Origin: G963422445 sp963422445
GTDB lineage: Bacteria; Pseudomonadota; Alphaproteobacteria; Thalassobaculales; Thalassobaculaceae
DNA: 64,000 nucleotides
NCBI GenBank assembly: GCA_963422445.2
Contig: OY729512.2
Location: 4,650,001-4,714,000 of the forward strand
Reading direction: 5' to 3'
Position 1 is the stretch's first letter. Each line of letters starts with the position of its first letter. Both the position numbers and the translations under genes were made by a program. The notes under the pieces are model-generated. The model saw nothing but the letters and a program-made list of their open reading frames with translations. It did not search any database and had not been told where the DNA came from. Shown here in pieces: positions 1 to 9,521 of this stretch.

Positions 1-723
1 CTCGAAGGTCAGGCTGAGCCCGGTCCGCGCCATGACCTGGCCCGAACCATCGAAGACGATTGCTTCGCTGAGATTGCGCACCGCTGCCTGCGCACCCAGG
101 GTTTGGCGCAGGCGCTTCGGCCGCGTCCACAACATGGCGGCGTCGCGATTCAGATCGTTGGCCATCGCCAAGGCATCGCCAAGAATGTTGCGCCGATGCT
201 CTTCGAGATAGGACTGGGCGACCGCGCGCGAGGACTCGACCGCAGTGCCGATCCGCTCGGTGAACCATGACCGGATACCGAAGTCGAAAAACAGCACCGA
301 AAACACCGCGACCACGATCGCGGGGGTTATCGTGACGCCGCTGAACAGCATCACCAGACGCACATGCAAACGCGATCCGGCGAGACCCTGGCGACGTTGA
401 GCCCACAAGCCGACCAGCCGTTGTCCGACCAACAGCACCAGCAGCACCAGCAATGTCAGGTCAAGATAGAGCAGGCCCAGCACGATCTCGGGATCAGGTC
501 CTGCCGGCCCGGCATTGGTGAAGGTAGCGTAGGTTCCGACTCCGGCAGCAATGGCCAGAAGAACCACCGCATAGGCCGCCTTGCGCACCAAACCTACCCG
601 TCGCGACCAAGCCATCAGCCGCAGCCCCCAGTTGGCACGCTGCGTCGCGTCGAAAGCAGTCCGACCGGTCGCTGCCGGCACATCCGTCGAACTGTCAGTT
701 TTTGCGAGCGTCATGTCGATCAT
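1..723 (-). CDS. ntrY: NtrY-type nitrogen regulation sensor kinase, N-terminal part (runs off the window)
   Basis: I read this from the reverse strand. It starts at an ATG at 723 behind a GGGAGA ribosome-binding site and stays open to the window edge. Residues about 45-65, 80-100 and 120-145 are hydrophobic membrane segments. They are followed by a periplasmic stretch containing VESSRAVAQSYLEEH, which is typical of NtrY sensors. The kinase and PAS domains lie outside the window. It sits 67 nt after ntrC on the same strand, the usual alphaproteobacterial order, so it is probably an NtrX-partner membrane kinase for nitrogen or redox signals. Confidence 0.9.
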   Translation of the reverse strand, partial: MIDMTLAKTDSSTDVPAATGRTAFDATQRANWGLRLMAWSRRVGLVRKAAYAVVLLAIAAGVGTYATFTNAGPAGPDPEIVLGLLYLDLTLLVLLVLLVGQRLVGLWAQRRQGLAGSRLHVRLVMLFSGVTITPAIVVAVFSVLFFDFGIRSWFTERIGTAVESSRAVAQSYLEEHRRNILGDALAMANDLNRDAAMLWTRPKRLRQTLGAQAAVRNLSEAIVFDGSGQVMARTGLSLTFE

Positions 724-790
724 GCCGTCTCCCGCCGGGTTCGCGACATCCCTGTTGCCGACAATTCCTGAAGCATGTTTCAGTTTGCCG

Positions 791-2239
791 TTACTTTCTG
801 CCCCGCACCACCGGAACATCAAGTTCGCGGATTTTCTTGCGCAATGTATTGCGGTTCAGGCCCAGCAATTCAGCCGCACGCAGCTGATTGCCGTTAGTGG
901 CGAGCAATGTACGAATAATCAGCGGGCGTTCGACCTCGCGCAAAAAGCGGTCATGCAAGCCAGCTGGCAGTTCACCGCCCGGATGCGCCGCAAAATATTC
1001 ATCGAGATGACGCTCGACGGCCTGCGGCAGACTTTCAGGTTTTTGTGGCCCGCGGACGGTCACATTGCGACCGTGATCCTGCAATTCCCTGGCGATCACT
1101 TCGGCGCCGATCACATCTTCGGAATAAAGTGCCGCCAGACGCTTCACGAGGTTTTCCAGTTCACGGACATTGCCCGGCCAGGCATGAGCCGCCAACACCG
1201 ACACGGCTGCCGAATCAACGTTCTTGAGCGGCAAACCGAGGCGGGCAGCCTGGTGGAGAAAATGATTGACCAGATCCGGAATGTCCTCGCGACGCTCCCG
1301 CAAAGGCGGCACTCGAAGCGGGACCACGTTCAAGCGGTAGAACAGATCCTCACGAAACTGGCCGTCCCGAATGAACTGACGCAAGTCGCGGTGAGTCGCG
1401 GCGATGACCCGGACATTGGCCCGCACCGGGTCGCGGCCGCCGACGGTGGTGTACTCGCCTTCTTGCAGAACCCGGAGCAAGCGGGTCTGCGCCTCGGGCG
1501 GCATGTCGCCGATTTCATCCAGAAACAATGTACCGTTCTGAGCTTGGCCAAAGCGCCCCGTGGTCCTTCGCGCGGCACCGGTAAAGGCGCCCTTCTCATG
1601 GCCAAACAATTCGCTTTCGATCAGATCGCGTGGAATCGCCGCCATGTTGATAGCGACAAACGGCCCCCCGCTGCGTTTGCCGTAGTCATGCAAGCCGCGA
1701 GCGATCAGCTCCTTCCCGGTTCCCGACTCGCCGGTAATCATCACTGTAAGGTCGGTCCCCATGAGCCGGGCCATCACCCTGTAGATTTCCTGCATGGATG
1801 GCGAACGGCCAATCAGTGGCATGTCGTCACTGCCTGGCTCCCCGGTCTCCGCGAGCCCGACACCGGACGGCGGCGACAGGGCCTTGCGCACCGCCTCGGT
1901 GAGCTTCGAGAGGTCAAAGGGTTTGGGCAGGTAATCGAACGCACCGCGTTCCGAGGCCTGGACCGCAGTCAGCAAGGTGTTCCGGGCGCTCATCACGATG
2001 ACCCGGAGGTCCGGCCGCACCTCGTGAATGCACGGCAACAGGTCAAGGCCGTTTTCATCCGGCATGACGACATCGATGATCACCAGGTCTCCTTCGCCAT
2101 CTTCGATCCATCGCCACAGGCTGCTTGCCTTGCCGGTGGAGCGAACATCGTGACCGTCGCGGGTCAGGGCCTGTGTGAGGACCATACGGATTGCTGGATC
2201 GTCATCCGCGATCAGGATCGAAGCCGGCGATGTGCTCAT
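791..2239 (-). CDS. ntrC: NtrC, sigma-54-dependent response regulator
   Basis: About 482 residues, the usual NtrC length. Residues 1-120 form a receiver domain (ILIADDDPAIR, then DVVMPDENG with the phosphoacceptor Asp). The middle is a sigma-54 AAA+ domain with Walker A GESGTGKE, GAFTGA and the DEIGDMP Walker B. The C-terminus is a Fis-type helix-turn-helix (AAELLGLNRNTLRKKI). It activates sigma-54 promoters when phosphorylated by NtrB. I chose the start MSTSPAS because its ATG overlaps the ntrB stop as ATGA. The longer frame upstream lies inside ntrB and is unlikely to be used. Confidence 0.96.
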   Translation of the reverse strand: MSTSPASILIADDDPAIRMVLTQALTRDGHDVRSTGKASSLWRWIEDGEGDLVIIDVVMPDENGLDLLPCIHEVRPDLRVIVMSARNTLLTAVQASERGAFDYLPKPFDLSKLTEAVRKALSPPSGVGLAETGEPGSDDMPLIGRSPSMQEIYRVMARLMGTDLTVMITGESGTGKELIARGLHDYGKRSGGPFVAINMAAIPRDLIESELFGHEKGAFTGAARRTTGRFGQAQNGTLFLDEIGDMPPEAQTRLLRVLQEGEYTTVGGRDPVRANVRVIAATHRDLRQFIRDGQFREDLFYRLNVVPLRVPPLRERREDIPDLVNHFLHQAARLGLPLKNVDSAAVSVLAAHAWPGNVRELENLVKRLAALYSEDVIGAEVIARELQDHGRNVTVRGPQKPESLPQAVERHLDEYFAAHPGGELPAGLHDRFLREVERPLIIRTLLATNGNQLRAAELLGLNRNTLRKKIRELDVPVVRGRK

Positions 2240-3354
2240 AACCCGGTCTCCGCCGGGACAATCGGCAGGATGACCCGCATGGTCGTCCCGCGGCAAGTCG
2301 AATCAACTTCGACGATCCCGCCGTGATCGGCCACGGCCTTGCCGACAACAGCCAGACCGAGACCCGACCCCGTCGACTTCGAGGTGACAAAGGGTTCGAA
2401 AAGACTGGCTCGAAGGTCGTCGGGGATGCCCGGGCCATTATCCTCGATCGATACCTGAAGCGGTAGTTCGACCCGCCCGCCATCATCGAGAGCAACCCGC
2501 ATACCATGGCGGTAGGCGGTCGACAGAGTCACTTTGCCGCCGGATTCGGGCACTGCTTCGCAGGCATTCTTCAGCAGATTGAGAAACAACTGGATGAGAA
2601 TATCGCGATTGCCGTAAGCCTGTGGCAATGACGGATCGTAGCGTTCGGCGAGGGCGACATGCCGGCCGAATCCGGTTGCCGCCACGGCTCGGCAATGTTC
2701 GAGAATTTCATGGATGTTGACAGCCGTCCGGCGGATCGGCCGTTCGTCGGCGAACGCCTCCATCCGATCAACCAGGGCACAGATCCGATCGGTCTCGTCG
2801 CAAATCAGCCGGGTCAGTTCGGTTTCCTTGCTGTCGACCGTCTGTTCGAGCAATTGCGCGGCGCCGCGAATGCCCGATAACGGGTTCTTCACCTCATGTG
2901 CGAGCATGGCCGCCATTGCCGAAATCGAGCGTGCCGAATTGCGGAACCGGAACTGATGGCGCAGACGGTTGGCGATCGAGCGCTTAGTCAGCATGACTGC
3001 GAGTTCGCCACCACCCTCGCCGACCGGCGATATCTCGATATTGACCATCCGGGCTCCGAGCCGTGGGCTTTCGAGCAACAGGTCGTAATCGGAAAAACTG
3101 CTCTCGGCCGCGCGAGCCTGGTCGATGATGCGGAACAACCACGTACCGGCCGGCACGAGAGCCGACAACGGCTGCCCCGTAAGCATTGCGGCGCTGCTGT
3201 CGAAGAACACTTCGGCGGCAGAGTTGACGAAACCGATGACATTGCCGGCGTCAATGGTGAGCACCGGGTGCGGCAGGGCGTTGAGAACTGCCGCCAAGTC
3301 TTCGGGCCGGCCCCGAACAGTCCCCACCGAGCGAAGTTTCGCAAGGACCGTCAC
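2236..3354 (-). CDS. ntrB: NtrB, cytoplasmic nitrogen-regulation histidine kinase
   Basis: 372 residues with no membrane segment. An N-terminal PAS domain (ALPHPVLTIDAGNVIGFVN) is followed by the dimerisation/phosphoacceptor helix MLAHEVKNPLSGIRGAAQL, whose His is the autophosphorylation site. The ATPase domain has the N box (LFLNLLKNACEA), DNGPGIP and GSGLGL motifs. It phosphorylates and dephosphorylates NtrC under PII control. It is coupled to dusB upstream and ntrC downstream by ATGA overlaps, so the three genes are almost certainly one transcript. Confidence 0.96.
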   Translation of the reverse strand: MTVLAKLRSVGTVRGRPEDLAAVLNALPHPVLTIDAGNVIGFVNSAAEVFFDSSAAMLTGQPLSALVPAGTWLFRIIDQARAAESSFSDYDLLLESPRLGARMVNIEISPVGEGGGELAVMLTKRSIANRLRHQFRFRNSARSISAMAAMLAHEVKNPLSGIRGAAQLLEQTVDSKETELTRLICDETDRICALVDRMEAFADERPIRRTAVNIHEILEHCRAVAATGFGRHVALAERYDPSLPQAYGNRDILIQLFLNLLKNACEAVPESGGKVTLSTAYRHGMRVALDDGGRVELPLQVSIEDNGPGIPDDLRASLFEPFVTSKSTGSGLGLAVVGKAVADHGGIVEVDSTCRGTTMRVILPIVPAETGL

Positions 3355-4340
3355 GCGGCAACCTTCTCGTCTGTCTCATCGTACAGGGCATCGATCGCCG
3401 CGAGGACGGTCTGGCGGTCGTACGACCCTCCGAGCATGCGCCGCAATTGCGCTTCCCCCGCCAGCCCCCTGCTGTACCAGCCGATATGCTTGCGAACAAT
3501 ACGCATCCCGGAGTCCGCCCCGTAATGGTTGAGCGTCGCATCAAGATGTCGCAACAACACGCGCTTCTGCTCGGCTGGCGGCGGATCGGGCAACCGCCGA
3601 CCGCTCGCCAGAAACTGGATAACCTGATTGGGAAACCATGGCCGGCCGCAGGCACCACGTCCGATCATCACGCCGTCGGCCCCGGACTGCTGCAGGCATT
3701 CGCGGGCATGGTCGACGGTTACGATATCCCCGTTGGCGATGACCGGTAACGACACCGCCTGTTTGACGGCTGCAATGAAAGGCCAGTCAGCCCTGCCGTT
3801 GTACATCTGGCACCGTGTGCGCCCGTGCACGGTGATCATCGCGACACCCGCATCGGCGGCGATACGGGCGAGCCGTGGCGCATTGCGGCTGGCCTCGTTC
3901 CAACCAGTCCGCATCTTCAGGGTCACCGGGACCGAAACGGCCTTTACGACAGCATCGATGATGGCTCCGGCGAGTGTTTCATCGCGCATCAGCGCCGACC
4001 CCGCGAGTTTGTTGACCACCTTCTTCGCCGGACAACCCATATTGATGTCGATGATTGCGGCGCCTCGGCCCTCATTGATGCGCGCGGCCTCGGCCATGTC
4101 ATCGGGATCCGATCCGGCGAGCTGCACCGCGAGAGGATATTCCGCAGCGCAATCGCGTGCCAGCTTGCGCAGTTCGGACCGCATGGCGTTGCACATCGCC
4201 CGGCTGGCGATCATTTCAGAGACCACGAGGCCAACACCGGCCCGGCGAACTTCGTAGCGAAACGGCTCGTCGGTCACGCTCGACATTGGCGCCAGCAAGA
4301 CAGGTGCGTCAAGAACTACAGAACCGAGTCGGATGCTCAT
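3351..4340 (-). CDS. dusB: tRNA-dihydrouridine synthase B (NifR3 family)
   Basis: 329 residues, the normal size for a Dus flavoenzyme that reduces uridines in the tRNA D-loop using FMN and NAD(P)H. Visible motifs are LLAPMSSVTD at the N-terminus, IDINMGCPAKKV with the catalytic Cys region, KMRTGW, ITVHGRTRCQMY and GDI followed by GADGVMIGRGA for phosphate binding. It is the first gene of the dusB-ntrB-ntrC cluster, the classical nifR3-ntrB-ntrC arrangement of alphaproteobacteria. The start ATG at 4340 is the only good one for the family N-terminus. Confidence 0.96.
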   Translation of the reverse strand: MSIRLGSVVLDAPVLLAPMSSVTDEPFRYEVRRAGVGLVVSEMIASRAMCNAMRSELRKLARDCAAEYPLAVQLAGSDPDDMAEAARINEGRGAAIIDINMGCPAKKVVNKLAGSALMRDETLAGAIIDAVVKAVSVPVTLKMRTGWNEASRNAPRLARIAADAGVAMITVHGRTRCQMYNGRADWPFIAAVKQAVSLPVIANGDIVTVDHARECLQQSGADGVMIGRGACGRPWFPNQVIQFLASGRRLPDPPPAEQKRVLLRHLDATLNHYGADSGMRIVRKHIGWYSRGLAGEAQLRRMLGGSYDRQTVLAAIDALYDETDEKVAA

Positions 4341-5246
4341 ATCTTCAGCAATACTGCCCCGCGAAGCGACAGGTATGTTACGACCTCTTTACGTAAACAC
4401 AAGACAGGGCATGCCTGGTCGGTCGGAATCACGTCTCGGGAACGGGCCGGGACAGTCTTTGCCATGGCGTCAATCCGGGGTCGGGATAACCGGCCATTGG
4501 CATTCGCTGACCAGAAGACACCGGTTTGTCCGTCCCCAATTGGCCGATCAACCGTCAACAACGCCATTCGGGTATCCGGCCAGGCCGGACACCGGGCCGC
4601 CCTTGAACGCGCCACGGGATCTCGCCCGAACCGGCGTAAAGCAGCGCGCCGGTCATGACCTGGCCGCCGGTTCCGTCAACCATCAACACCCGACGCGTGG
4701 AGGCTGGATTGACGGGAAGCCGCATGAGGATTTCGGTCTGTCGGACGATGCCGGACCCTGGCGGCATGGGTGAACAGTGACGCGCCATGCCCAGCTTCCC
4801 CGGCGGCGAACGTCATGCGGTTGGAAGCCAACAGAAGACGGCCGCAAGCATTCGGGACCGCGTCGCCGACGGCGCCGAAGGGCCGCGAAACCCCACTGCA
4901 TTCCAGCCGGCGACCGGAAACCGGCAATGCCAATCCCGCCGGAGCAGCCATCATTGTGCCCGCCGGACGCCTTGTGCAATTCTTCACCTTTGATACGGTC
5001 GGTGCAGAAGGTCCGAAACGTAAGGAAGCGCCAGAACCAATCCATCCTGTGTTGGTACAGAGTCCTGCCGCACAGGCCGGATCACCAGAACGGCATGTCG
5101 TAATCGGAACAAGAGGCAACACTATCGACAGCCACGAACAGATCGGACCGAAACCGTGAGCGGCGGGCGACCCCTGTCGGAATGGCCATGAGAGTCAGGC
5201 GACCGGACGCGCTTCCGTCACAATCAACACCTCGGGAGGAAAGGGA
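4341..5246. other. Intergenic stretch between dusB and the TRAP operon
   Basis: About 900 nt with several open frames on both strands but none with a family motif I can recognise. One minus-strand frame around 4600-4720 reads VLMVDGTGGQVMTG, which looks protein-like but has no clear extension. The divergent promoters of dusB and dctP must lie here. I see no convincing sigma-70 or sigma-54 box. Confidence 0.5.
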
Positions 5247-6269
5247 ATGAAGTTATCGATGCAAGCTGCTTTCGGCGGCCTTGTGGCTGCAATGCTGATG
5301 GCTGGCTCAAGCCTGGCCTCGGCACAGGAATTCAAGCTCCGTTGGGGGCATTATCTCGGCAAGGGGCCATTCCTGGAGATCGAGCAGAAGTTCGCCGAAG
5401 CGATCGAAAGGCGTACTGACGGCCGCGTCAAGATCGACATCACGTATGCTGGCGGGCTTGGCAAGGGCAACGAAGTCATGACACTCGCCGGCCGTGGCGC
5501 CATCGACATGGCGGCTGCGCCTCCAGGTTATTACGGCGACCAGTTGCTGTTCTGGAAGGCATTCCAGGTTCCCTTCATCTTCACCACGCCACAACAGGCC
5601 ATGATGGTACTGGCGAAATCCTTGGAAGAGTTTCCGGTCTACAAGGAGGAAATGGACAAGATGAATGTCATCTGGCTGTTTCAGCAGCCTCTCGGCGTCT
5701 ATTTCCTGACCGGCCCCGGCGAGGCATGTGACAGCATTGCCGGCCTCGAAGGCAAGAAGCTGCGCAGCTTCGGCAAGGATGTGCCGAAAGCGCACAATGC
5801 GATCGGCGCAGTGCCGGTCAACGTCAGGCCTGTCGAGGTCTACGAAGCGTTACAGCGCGGCACAATCGACTATTCGTTTCTGAATGCCGGCAATATCCAG
5901 CAATACAAGCTGTACGAACCGGGCAAGTACAGTTGCGGCCCGATCATGGCGATTACCGGCCATAATATTGTCATCGGCAAGAACAGCTGGAACAAGTTGC
6001 CGAAGGACATTCAGGACATTTTTATGGATCAGGCCCGGAAAAGCCACGCCGAGTATCTCGCTTGGTTGACCGACTTCGAGGCCTCGGCGGTCGAAAACAT
6101 CAAGAAGGCCGGTGGCGTCTTCAAGCAATTTCCAGCCGAACAGCTGGCCAATTGGAAGTCCATGGCGCCGCCGTTCCTGGACGCCTGGGAAGAGGATGTC
6201 GCGAAGCGTGGGCAAGGCGAGATGGCCAGGAAGGTCGCGAAACGCTGGCGTGAACTGACCGGTCAGTAA
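5247..6269 (+). CDS. dctP: TRAP transporter solute-binding protein, DctP family
   Basis: 340 residues beginning with a Sec signal peptide (positively charged start, hydrophobic LVAAMLMAGSSLASA, cleavage near AQE). The mature part has the DctP fold signatures: an N-terminal LRWGHYLGKGP, the ligand-loop region GKKLRSFGKDVPKAHNAIG with the conserved substrate-carboxylate Arg region, and VNVRPVEVYEALQRGTIDYS. It is a periplasmic binder for an organic acid of unknown identity. A strong GGGAGGAAAGGG ribosome-binding site precedes the ATG. The membrane subunits follow directly. Confidence 0.93.
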   Translation: MKLSMQAAFGGLVAAMLMAGSSLASAQEFKLRWGHYLGKGPFLEIEQKFAEAIERRTDGRVKIDITYAGGLGKGNEVMTLAGRGAIDMAAAPPGYYGDQLLFWKAFQVPFIFTTPQQAMMVLAKSLEEFPVYKEEMDKMNVIWLFQQPLGVYFLTGPGEACDSIAGLEGKKLRSFGKDVPKAHNAIGAVPVNVRPVEVYEALQRGTIDYSFLNAGNIQQYKLYEPGKYSCGPIMAITGHNIVIGKNSWNKLPKDIQDIFMDQARKSHAEYLAWLTDFEASAVENIKKAGGVFKQFPAEQLANWKSMAPPFLDAWEEDVAKRGQGEMARKVAKRWRELTGQ

Positions 6270-6290
6270 CCACGAAGCAACGACACCCGG

Positions 6291-6320
6291 CCCGCCTGCC
6301 CCCGAAAGGGCGCCGGCGGG
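6291..6320 (+). promoter_or_regulatory. GNRA-capped stem-loop between dctP and dctQ
   Basis: A 13-bp stem with two mismatches (5' arm 6291-6303, 3' arm 6308-6320) closes a GAAA tetraloop in the gap after the dctP stop. Its position fits an intercistronic hairpin that protects the dctP message or partly terminates transcription, so binding protein exceeds permease. No U-run follows, so it is not a full intrinsic terminator. The role is inferred. Confidence 0.55.
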
Positions 6321-6352
6321 TCGTGGCGTCAGAATAGAGGACCTTGTGCGCA

Positions 6353-6910
6353 ATGTCGCGTTTCGACCTGATACTGGAACGATTGGCGCTGGCGATTCTG
6401 CTCGTCGGCGGCGCGGGCATGCTGCTTGCCATGTTTCTCGGCACCGGAGACGTAATCGGCACGCAGTTTTTTGGCTGGCCAGTTCCAGGCGCCAAGGAGA
6501 TCACCGAGAGCACCATGGTGCTGATTGTCTTCGGCGCGTTGACCTATGCTCAGATCCGGCGCAGTCACATCCGGGTCGAACTGGTGCATGCCCGGATGGG
6601 CCCGAGGATGCGGGCATTCATGGATGTCGTCACCGATCTGGCAGCGCTCGTCTTCTTCGGATTCCTTCTCTGGCAAGCGGTGATCGAGGCCGTTAGAAGC
6701 TGGCGAATCGACGAGACCTCGGACGGCCTCATTGTCTTCCCGCTCTATCCTGCGCGCTGGATTCTGGTTGCGGGCGTCGCGATCCTGATGGTGCGGCTGG
6801 TGATCGACCTGTTGGCAGATCTGCCCCGGGTCAGGACCGGTGCGCCGAGCGACGCCGAAACGGCGCCGCTCGCGCCGGACGTCCCTAGTCTCGACCTCGA
6901 TCAGGATTGA
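6353..6910 (+). CDS. dctQ: TRAP transporter small membrane subunit, DctQ family
   Basis: About 185 residues with four predicted membrane helices, including LALAILLVGGAGMLLAMFLG and ILVAGVAILMVRLVIDLL. The family region EITESTMVLIVFGALTYAQ is visible. It forms the membrane complex with DctM. I favour ATG 6353 (MSRFDL); a TTG at 6344 sits closer to the GAGGA ribosome-binding site and would add three residues. It lies 83 nt after dctP and 14 nt before dctM. Confidence 0.9.
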   Translation: MSRFDLILERLALAILLVGGAGMLLAMFLGTGDVIGTQFFGWPVPGAKEITESTMVLIVFGALTYAQIRRSHIRVELVHARMGPRMRAFMDVVTDLAALVFFGFLLWQAVIEAVRSWRIDETSDGLIVFPLYPARWILVAGVAILMVRLVIDLLADLPRVRTGAPSDAETAPLAPDVPSLDLDQD

Positions 6911-6924
6911 GAGGAGTGTAACAC

Positions 6925-8235
6925 GTGCTCGATCCAGCAACCGCAGGCATCATTGTCATGGTGTTGCTGTTCATCGCGCTGGCTTTCGGCATTCATATCG
7001 GCGTCGCTCTCGGTCTGGGCGGCATTCTCGGCATGTATCTCGCAATCGGCCCGGACGCTGCGCTCGGCCAGCTCGCCACGGTGCCTTTCAGCACGACGAA
7101 TTCCTTCACCCTCGCAGTGATCCCGCTGTTCATTTTGATGGGCGCGCTGGCCACGCAAGCGCGCCTCACGGCCGATCTCTACCGCGCCGCCTACAACTGG
7201 CTTGGCCGGCTGTCGGGCGGTCTGGCAATGGCGACGACACTCGCCTCGGCCGCCTTCGGCGCCGCCTGTGGTTCGACCGTGGTCAACGCCGCCGTCTTCA
7301 CCCGCATGGCCCTGCCGGAGATGACCCGGTTCGGCTACGACAAGCGGTTGAGCGCTGGCTGCATCGCTGCCTCCGGCACGCTGGCGTCGCTGATTCCGCC
7401 CTCGATCCTGATGGTCGTCTATGCCGTCATCACCGAACAGTCGGTCGGCGCACTGCTGATCGCCGGTCTGCTGCCCGGGATTCTCTCAGCGGCGACCTAC
7501 ATGGTCGGCATCTATATCCGCGCCCGGCGCAACCCGGCGATTGCCCCGGTGCCCGATATCGAGATCTCCTGGGCCGAGCGCTGGCGCTCCCTCTACGGCA
7601 TCTGGGGCGTGATGTTCCTGTTCCTGCTGGTGATCGGCGGCATCTACAGCGGTCTCTTCACACCGACCTACGCCGGCGCGATCGGTGCCTTCGGCGCGTT
7701 CGTCATCGTCATCGTAAAGCGCCGGCTTGATCGCAAGACCTTGATCGAAACCTTCAAGGACGCAGGTATCACCACGTCAGTGATCTTCATCATCGTCGTG
7801 GGCGGCATCCTGTTCGCACGATTTCTGACCTATACCGGTCTGGTCACGACCATATCAGGCGAACTGCTTGCGCTGGACCTGGACCCCTATATCTATTTGC
7901 TGGCCTTCGCCCTGATCTACATCGTGCTGGGCATGTTTATCGACCCGATCGCAATCATGGTCATGACCTTGCCGGTGATGTTCCCCATCATGACCGGAGT
8001 CGGCTTCAATCCGATCTGGCTGGGCGTGATCTCGATCAAATTAGCGGAAATCTCTCTGATTACCCCGCCGGTGGGACTGAACGTCTACGTCGTGCGAAGC
8101 GCCTCGCCCATCCCCTTGAGTCTCGAGGATGTCTTCGCCGGCGTGCTGCCCTTCCTGTTGCTCGACGTCATTACCCTGGGCCTGTTGATCCTCTTTCCCG
8201 AGATCGTGCTGATCCTGCCCGAGCTGATGTTCTGA
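6925..8235 (+). CDS. dctM: TRAP transporter large permease subunit, DctM family
   Basis: 436 residues with about twelve hydrophobic segments, the expected size and topology for the sodium-coupled DctM permease. Family signatures include FILMGALATQARL, GAACGSTVVNAAVFTRMALPEM, ASGTLASLIPPSILMVVYA and, near the C-terminus, ISLITPPVGLNVYVV. It starts at GTG 6925 with GAGGAG a few bases upstream. It completes the dctPQM operon and is followed 13 nt later by a DMT permease that may be co-transcribed. Confidence 0.94.
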   Translation: MLDPATAGIIVMVLLFIALAFGIHIGVALGLGGILGMYLAIGPDAALGQLATVPFSTTNSFTLAVIPLFILMGALATQARLTADLYRAAYNWLGRLSGGLAMATTLASAAFGAACGSTVVNAAVFTRMALPEMTRFGYDKRLSAGCIAASGTLASLIPPSILMVVYAVITEQSVGALLIAGLLPGILSAATYMVGIYIRARRNPAIAPVPDIEISWAERWRSLYGIWGVMFLFLLVIGGIYSGLFTPTYAGAIGAFGAFVIVIVKRRLDRKTLIETFKDAGITTSVIFIIVVGGILFARFLTYTGLVTTISGELLALDLDPYIYLLAFALIYIVLGMFIDPIAIMVMTLPVMFPIMTGVGFNPIWLGVISIKLAEISLITPPVGLNVYVVRSASPIPLSLEDVFAGVLPFLLLDVITLGLLILFPEIVLILPELMF

Positions 8236-8248
8236 GGCCGGGCCAAAC

Positions 8249-9169
8249 ATGAGCCATGCGCCACCGGCCGCCGCGCCGCCGCTCTGGAGGCTGCACGGCG
8301 AAGTTCTGCTGAGCCGAGCACTCGTTGCGACCTCCTTCACCGTCGGGGCCGGCATTACCCACAGCCTCACTCCGGATCTGCTCACCCTGTTGCGTTTTCT
8401 GGTGGCAACGGCCCTGTTCCTGCCCTATGTCGCCTGGGCCCACGGCATTGCCTGGCCCGGTTTCCGCGCGCTCGCCGGCAACGCCCTGATCAGCGCCTCG
8501 ATCGTCGGATTCTTCCTGACGATGTTCGAGGCATTACGCTGGACCACCCCCTTGAACGCAGCCGCGCTTTACAACCTGATGCCCGGTATCGCCACCGTCT
8601 GGGCCTGGCTGCTGGTGCGTGAGCGGCTCGATCGCCGCCGGCTTGCCGCGCTGGTCCTGGCTGGCATCGGAGCACTCTGGGTCGTCTTCAGAGGCGAGCC
8701 CGGACGCCTGCTGGCGCTGGATTTCAACCGGGGTGATTTCATCTTCCTGCTGGGCCTGGTGGCGATGGGCCTCTACACATCGCTGATGCGCCGATTTCAC
8801 CGAGGGGAGCCGACGGCGGTGATGTCGTTCTGGACTTTCGCCACCGGAGTAGGATGGCTGCTGGTGGTCAGCAATACCGCGATCTGGAAGACAGACTGGG
8901 CGGCGATCGAGGCCGAGGTTTTTCTCGGCATCGCTTATCTCGCCGTCTTCACAACCATCGTCACCTTTCTCATCATGCAACACGCGACCGTCTATATCGG
9001 TCCGACCCGGGTCGCCGGTTACGGCTATCTCAGCCCGGTCTTCGTCGTTGTCATCGAATTCACGCTCGGCAAGGGATTGCCCTCGCTCATGACCTGGCCG
9101 GGCCTGATACTGGTCATCACGGCGACCATCGTGCTGCAACGTGGGGTCGAACGCATGGAAAGACCCTGA
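8249..9169 (+). CDS. DMT superfamily (EamA-type) permease
   Basis: 306 residues with about ten membrane helices in two repeats, as in EamA/RhaT drug-metabolite transporters. The first repeat contains FLTMFEALRWTTPLNAAALYNLMP and the second FLIMQHATVYIGPTRVAGYGYLSPVF, both typical of the family. It is a cytoplasmic-membrane exporter or importer of a small metabolite; the substrate cannot be inferred. It lies 13 nt downstream of dctM on the same strand, so it could share the TRAP transcript. Confidence 0.88.
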   Translation: MSHAPPAAAPPLWRLHGEVLLSRALVATSFTVGAGITHSLTPDLLTLLRFLVATALFLPYVAWAHGIAWPGFRALAGNALISASIVGFFLTMFEALRWTTPLNAAALYNLMPGIATVWAWLLVRERLDRRRLAALVLAGIGALWVVFRGEPGRLLALDFNRGDFIFLLGLVAMGLYTSLMRRFHRGEPTAVMSFWTFATGVGWLLVVSNTAIWKTDWAAIEAEVFLGIAYLAVFTTIVTFLIMQHATVYIGPTRVAGYGYLSPVFVVVIEFTLGKGLPSLMTWPGLILVITATIVLQRGVERMERP

Positions 9170-9521
9170 TGCCGGGTCGCCGCCTACGCCCCTGCCGGCT
9201 CTCCATGTTGCACCCGACACGCTACCAACCGGGGGACCGCGGCACCACGATCCGCAAGACGAAACATGCAATTACCCATGCCAGACCGTCCTTGTACCAG
9301 TTGCTCCGCCGTCTTCATGATTATCGTCACCGTTCCGTCATGCAATTACGGTCCGAACTGCCTTCATCGTCGCGGTCGGATTCGCCCATGACCTGGCCAG
9401 TCACGATGTTGCCGATCGCCATGGCGTAACGACGGGCAACAGATGAGACAATATCAACGACGCATCGTATGATGGCAGCAGCAAACTGGCCGTAATTCAA
9501 GACACGGGATGAAGGCAAGAC
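9170..9521. other. Intergenic stretch before ispDF
   Basis: About 350 nt with no supported gene. It must contain the ispDF promoter. I see no clear terminator hairpin after the permease and no repeat. Confidence 0.5.

Noticed and set aside
581..2326. Plus-strand open frame of 581 codons
   Set aside because: It is antisense to ntrC and ntrY, which have full family motifs; the plus frame has none.
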